Assembly (NCBI GenBank): GCA_032622095.1
Contig: CP136061.1
Coordinates: forward strand, 262,600,077 to 262,664,076
Origin: Siphonodentalium dalli
Taxonomy: Eukaryota > Mollusca > Scaphopoda > Gadilida > Siphonodentaliidae
Reading direction: 5' to 3'
DNA: 64,000 bases
Positions 60,301-63,300 of the stretch are shown one piece after another. Each line of letters opens with the position of its first letter. Within the stretch, counting starts at the first letter, position 1. The translations under genes and the position numbers were made by a program. Under the pieces are notes generated by a model that saw nothing but the letters and a program-made list of their open reading frames with translations, was not told where the DNA came from and ran no database searches.

Positions 60301-63300
60301 GAATCTGAATGGAAAAAAGTATCAGTAAGTTCTATTAGTTACCCCGTGTCTGGTCATCCACAGTGAGCCGTTACCTATGAGCCTGAAGGCAAAAACCTGT
60401 ACTGTTCATGTAGTTACCCCGTGTCTGGTCATCCACAGTGAGCCGTTACCTATGAGCCTCTCATCCACAGTGAGCCGTTACCTATGAGCCTCTCATCCAC
60501 AGTGAGCCGTTACCTATTAGTTACCCCGTGTCTGGTCATCCACAGTGAGCCGTTACCTATGAGCCTCTCATCCACAGTGAGCCGTTACCTATGACCCCGT
60601 GTCTGGTCATCCACAGTGAGCCGTTACCTATGAGCCTCTCATCCACAGTGAGCCGTTACCTATGAGTCTGAAGGCAAAAACCTGTACTCTTCATGTAGTT
60701 ACCCCGTGTCTGGTCATCCACAGTGAGCCGTTACCTATGAGCCGTTACCTATGAGCCGTTACCTATGAGCCGTTACCTATGAGCCGTTACCTATGAGCAG
60801 GGTTGGCGCTGGACCCAAATTTTCTCTTGCCAAAATTTTTGCCAAATGAATTTTTTTTTTGCCAAATGAAATTTTTTTTTGCCAAATTAAATCGAAGGTC
60901 AAATTGGGGAAAAATAAGGAAAATTAGCGTTTTTATCTTTATTCATATAAAACGTAAATAGATACAGGTAAAATGACAACAAATCAATATTAAATGTTAA
61001 TAGAAGACACAATACATTTAGACAAGCAATTGTCAAATACTAGTAAACATAAACCTATAGTATGGTAATGCACATTAATATTAAACATGAACAATTCTAC
61101 GAGACTTAACATCAACCCACTTCAAAAATGCAGCAGCAAAATCAAACTCAGACACAGATGGTCCTTCGATAGAAATTTTCATTAGAGCATTGAGATAACG
61201 AACAGACAATCGATTGCGCGATTTTGTTTTAACAATGTTTTGAATGGAGAAGGCTCGCTCGCAGTCGACTGTTGATACGGGAACACAGACTAGCCGTTCG
61301 GCAAACTGACCAACAATCGTGAACAGTTCCTTGTGTTTCAGGGCGCACTGGCATCCATCATCGACGTCGTTGATGCTTTTCTTTGCTTTGATGAAGGATC
61401 GGAATGAGTTAATCTCGTCGATTATATCGTCGTCAGTAGTTGTGTCGTTGATAAGCTTGGCAAACTGCACTAGTGTTGGCTGATGTTTTTTCATGGTTTT
61501 CTCTGTCGTTGTGATGTCAAACAGGTTTGTCATAGCGATGAGCACGTCGGAATCGTTGTCGTCTGCGAAACGACTTTTCAAGTTCGCAACTAACTTCTTT
61601 GCAAAAGCAGTGGCCACAGAAGAACTGTCCTTTCTCAACTTAGTGCCGTCTTTGATATTGTGGCCTGCCATCGGAAAACTATAGTCAAAATCGGAATCAT
61701 CATCGTGCTGTGGAGTGTCTGTCCGTCTATGTAAATCAATCACACGTTCGTCTGTTACATCGTCAACAACAGTTACATCTGCAGGTCGTACGTCGTCTTT
61801 TTGTATGTCAGTCAATACACAGTCAGACGTAGCTAACGTAGGCAAAACTGTTTTGCGTCCAAAGAAGTCCGTCAGTTTTTTACCTTTCGTCACGGTATCG
61901 TCGCACTCGGAACGTTTTCGTTTGAGACTCATTTTAGAAATGATTTGACGTTTGGTATCGCAGTCACTATTTAAGCAATCTAAAATAAACACAGTTTCTG
62001 TAACAACCAGGGTTTCTGTAACAACACCACCTGACACGCGAGCATTAATGAACTCCCATCAGTGAGTTTGATTATGTATGAAATAAGGTGTTACCGTCTT
62101 GTGAAAACTAAAGACGATTGCATCTCACTTTGTGATCGCTTGGTTAATAGTTGTCGACCGGGTTTCCCTTTGTAGTGTCCGCGATGTGGTTTCCCTTTGT
62201 ACAGTCGGCGATATATTCCCACCTTCGATGTTTCCGGACTAGATATTTCACATCACAGAATTGAAAACCCACTTGCCAAAAATTTTGCCAACTGAGATTT
62301 TTTTTTGCCAAATGAGATTTTTTTTAGCCATTGGCAAATTTGGCAAGCGGCAGCGCGAACCCTGCCTATGAGCCTGAAGGCAAAAACCTGTACTGTTCAT
62401 GTAGTTGGGTTTTTTTTATGCCAGTTTGAAAATAAAACAGTCGTTTCATGTAATCTGTCTGTCTGTCTGTCGTCTATCCATTTGTTGACACAAGTTGGTA
62501 TATCATGTTTCTCAGCCAAAGATACACACCAAATTCAAATATGGCTTTCATCCAATTATTTTACACTTTGTACTTGCCGTTCAATCACGGTGTAGTTACC
62601 ATTCAAAATGATGTTGAAAAAATATGACACGAAACATACTGGCAATTTAACCCTGGTGTACATGCCGTTCGGTCATGGTGTAGTTGCCATTTAGCCATTT
62701 TTTAGCCACAGTGTACTTGCCAATTGGCTGTGGTGTACTTGTCTTTACAAACTTTTGATACCGCAGCTGAATGGCAATTACATCGCGGTGACAGTAGAAA
62801 CGTGTTGTGTCGATAGCGGTACATACCTGAAGCCAGCTATTTCCATGAGGCCGAATGAAATACAGCTGGCTGATGGTAAATAAAAAAAACCTATGCTGTG
62901 AATAGGTACAGGGTAATAGGTACAGGGTACAGGGTAATAATTTTATCAATTGACTTCAGTTCCAAGTAGTCCTTCTGTGGCTTGTAATTTCTGAAACAAG
63001 ACTCCCACAATGATACAGGAAATTTTCATTGGATCAGTCAGTTTAAACCTTTACCCAACAAACCGGCCAAAACCGGCCAAATAAAGCTTCAACAGCCTAA
63101 AATATCTTCGGTCTGTCTCAATAGAACCATACAAATATGGATATCATTGGAACCGGCTCCTTGACCACATTGTGATAGTTACAGTTATGCCCTGTGCCAA
63201 TGCATTCTCTTATATATGCGAGTCGACCATAGGTCGCCTCGCATATATAAGAGAATGCATTGGCCTAAAAAAAATCTTTTTTTAACACTTTTTACCATTT

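Noticed and set aside
60338-60797. A second exon-derived decoy array, because units contain CATCCACAG followed by TGAGCC
   Set aside because: Translation of the units does not match the next ELAPOR block, and no genuine exon copy terminates the array.
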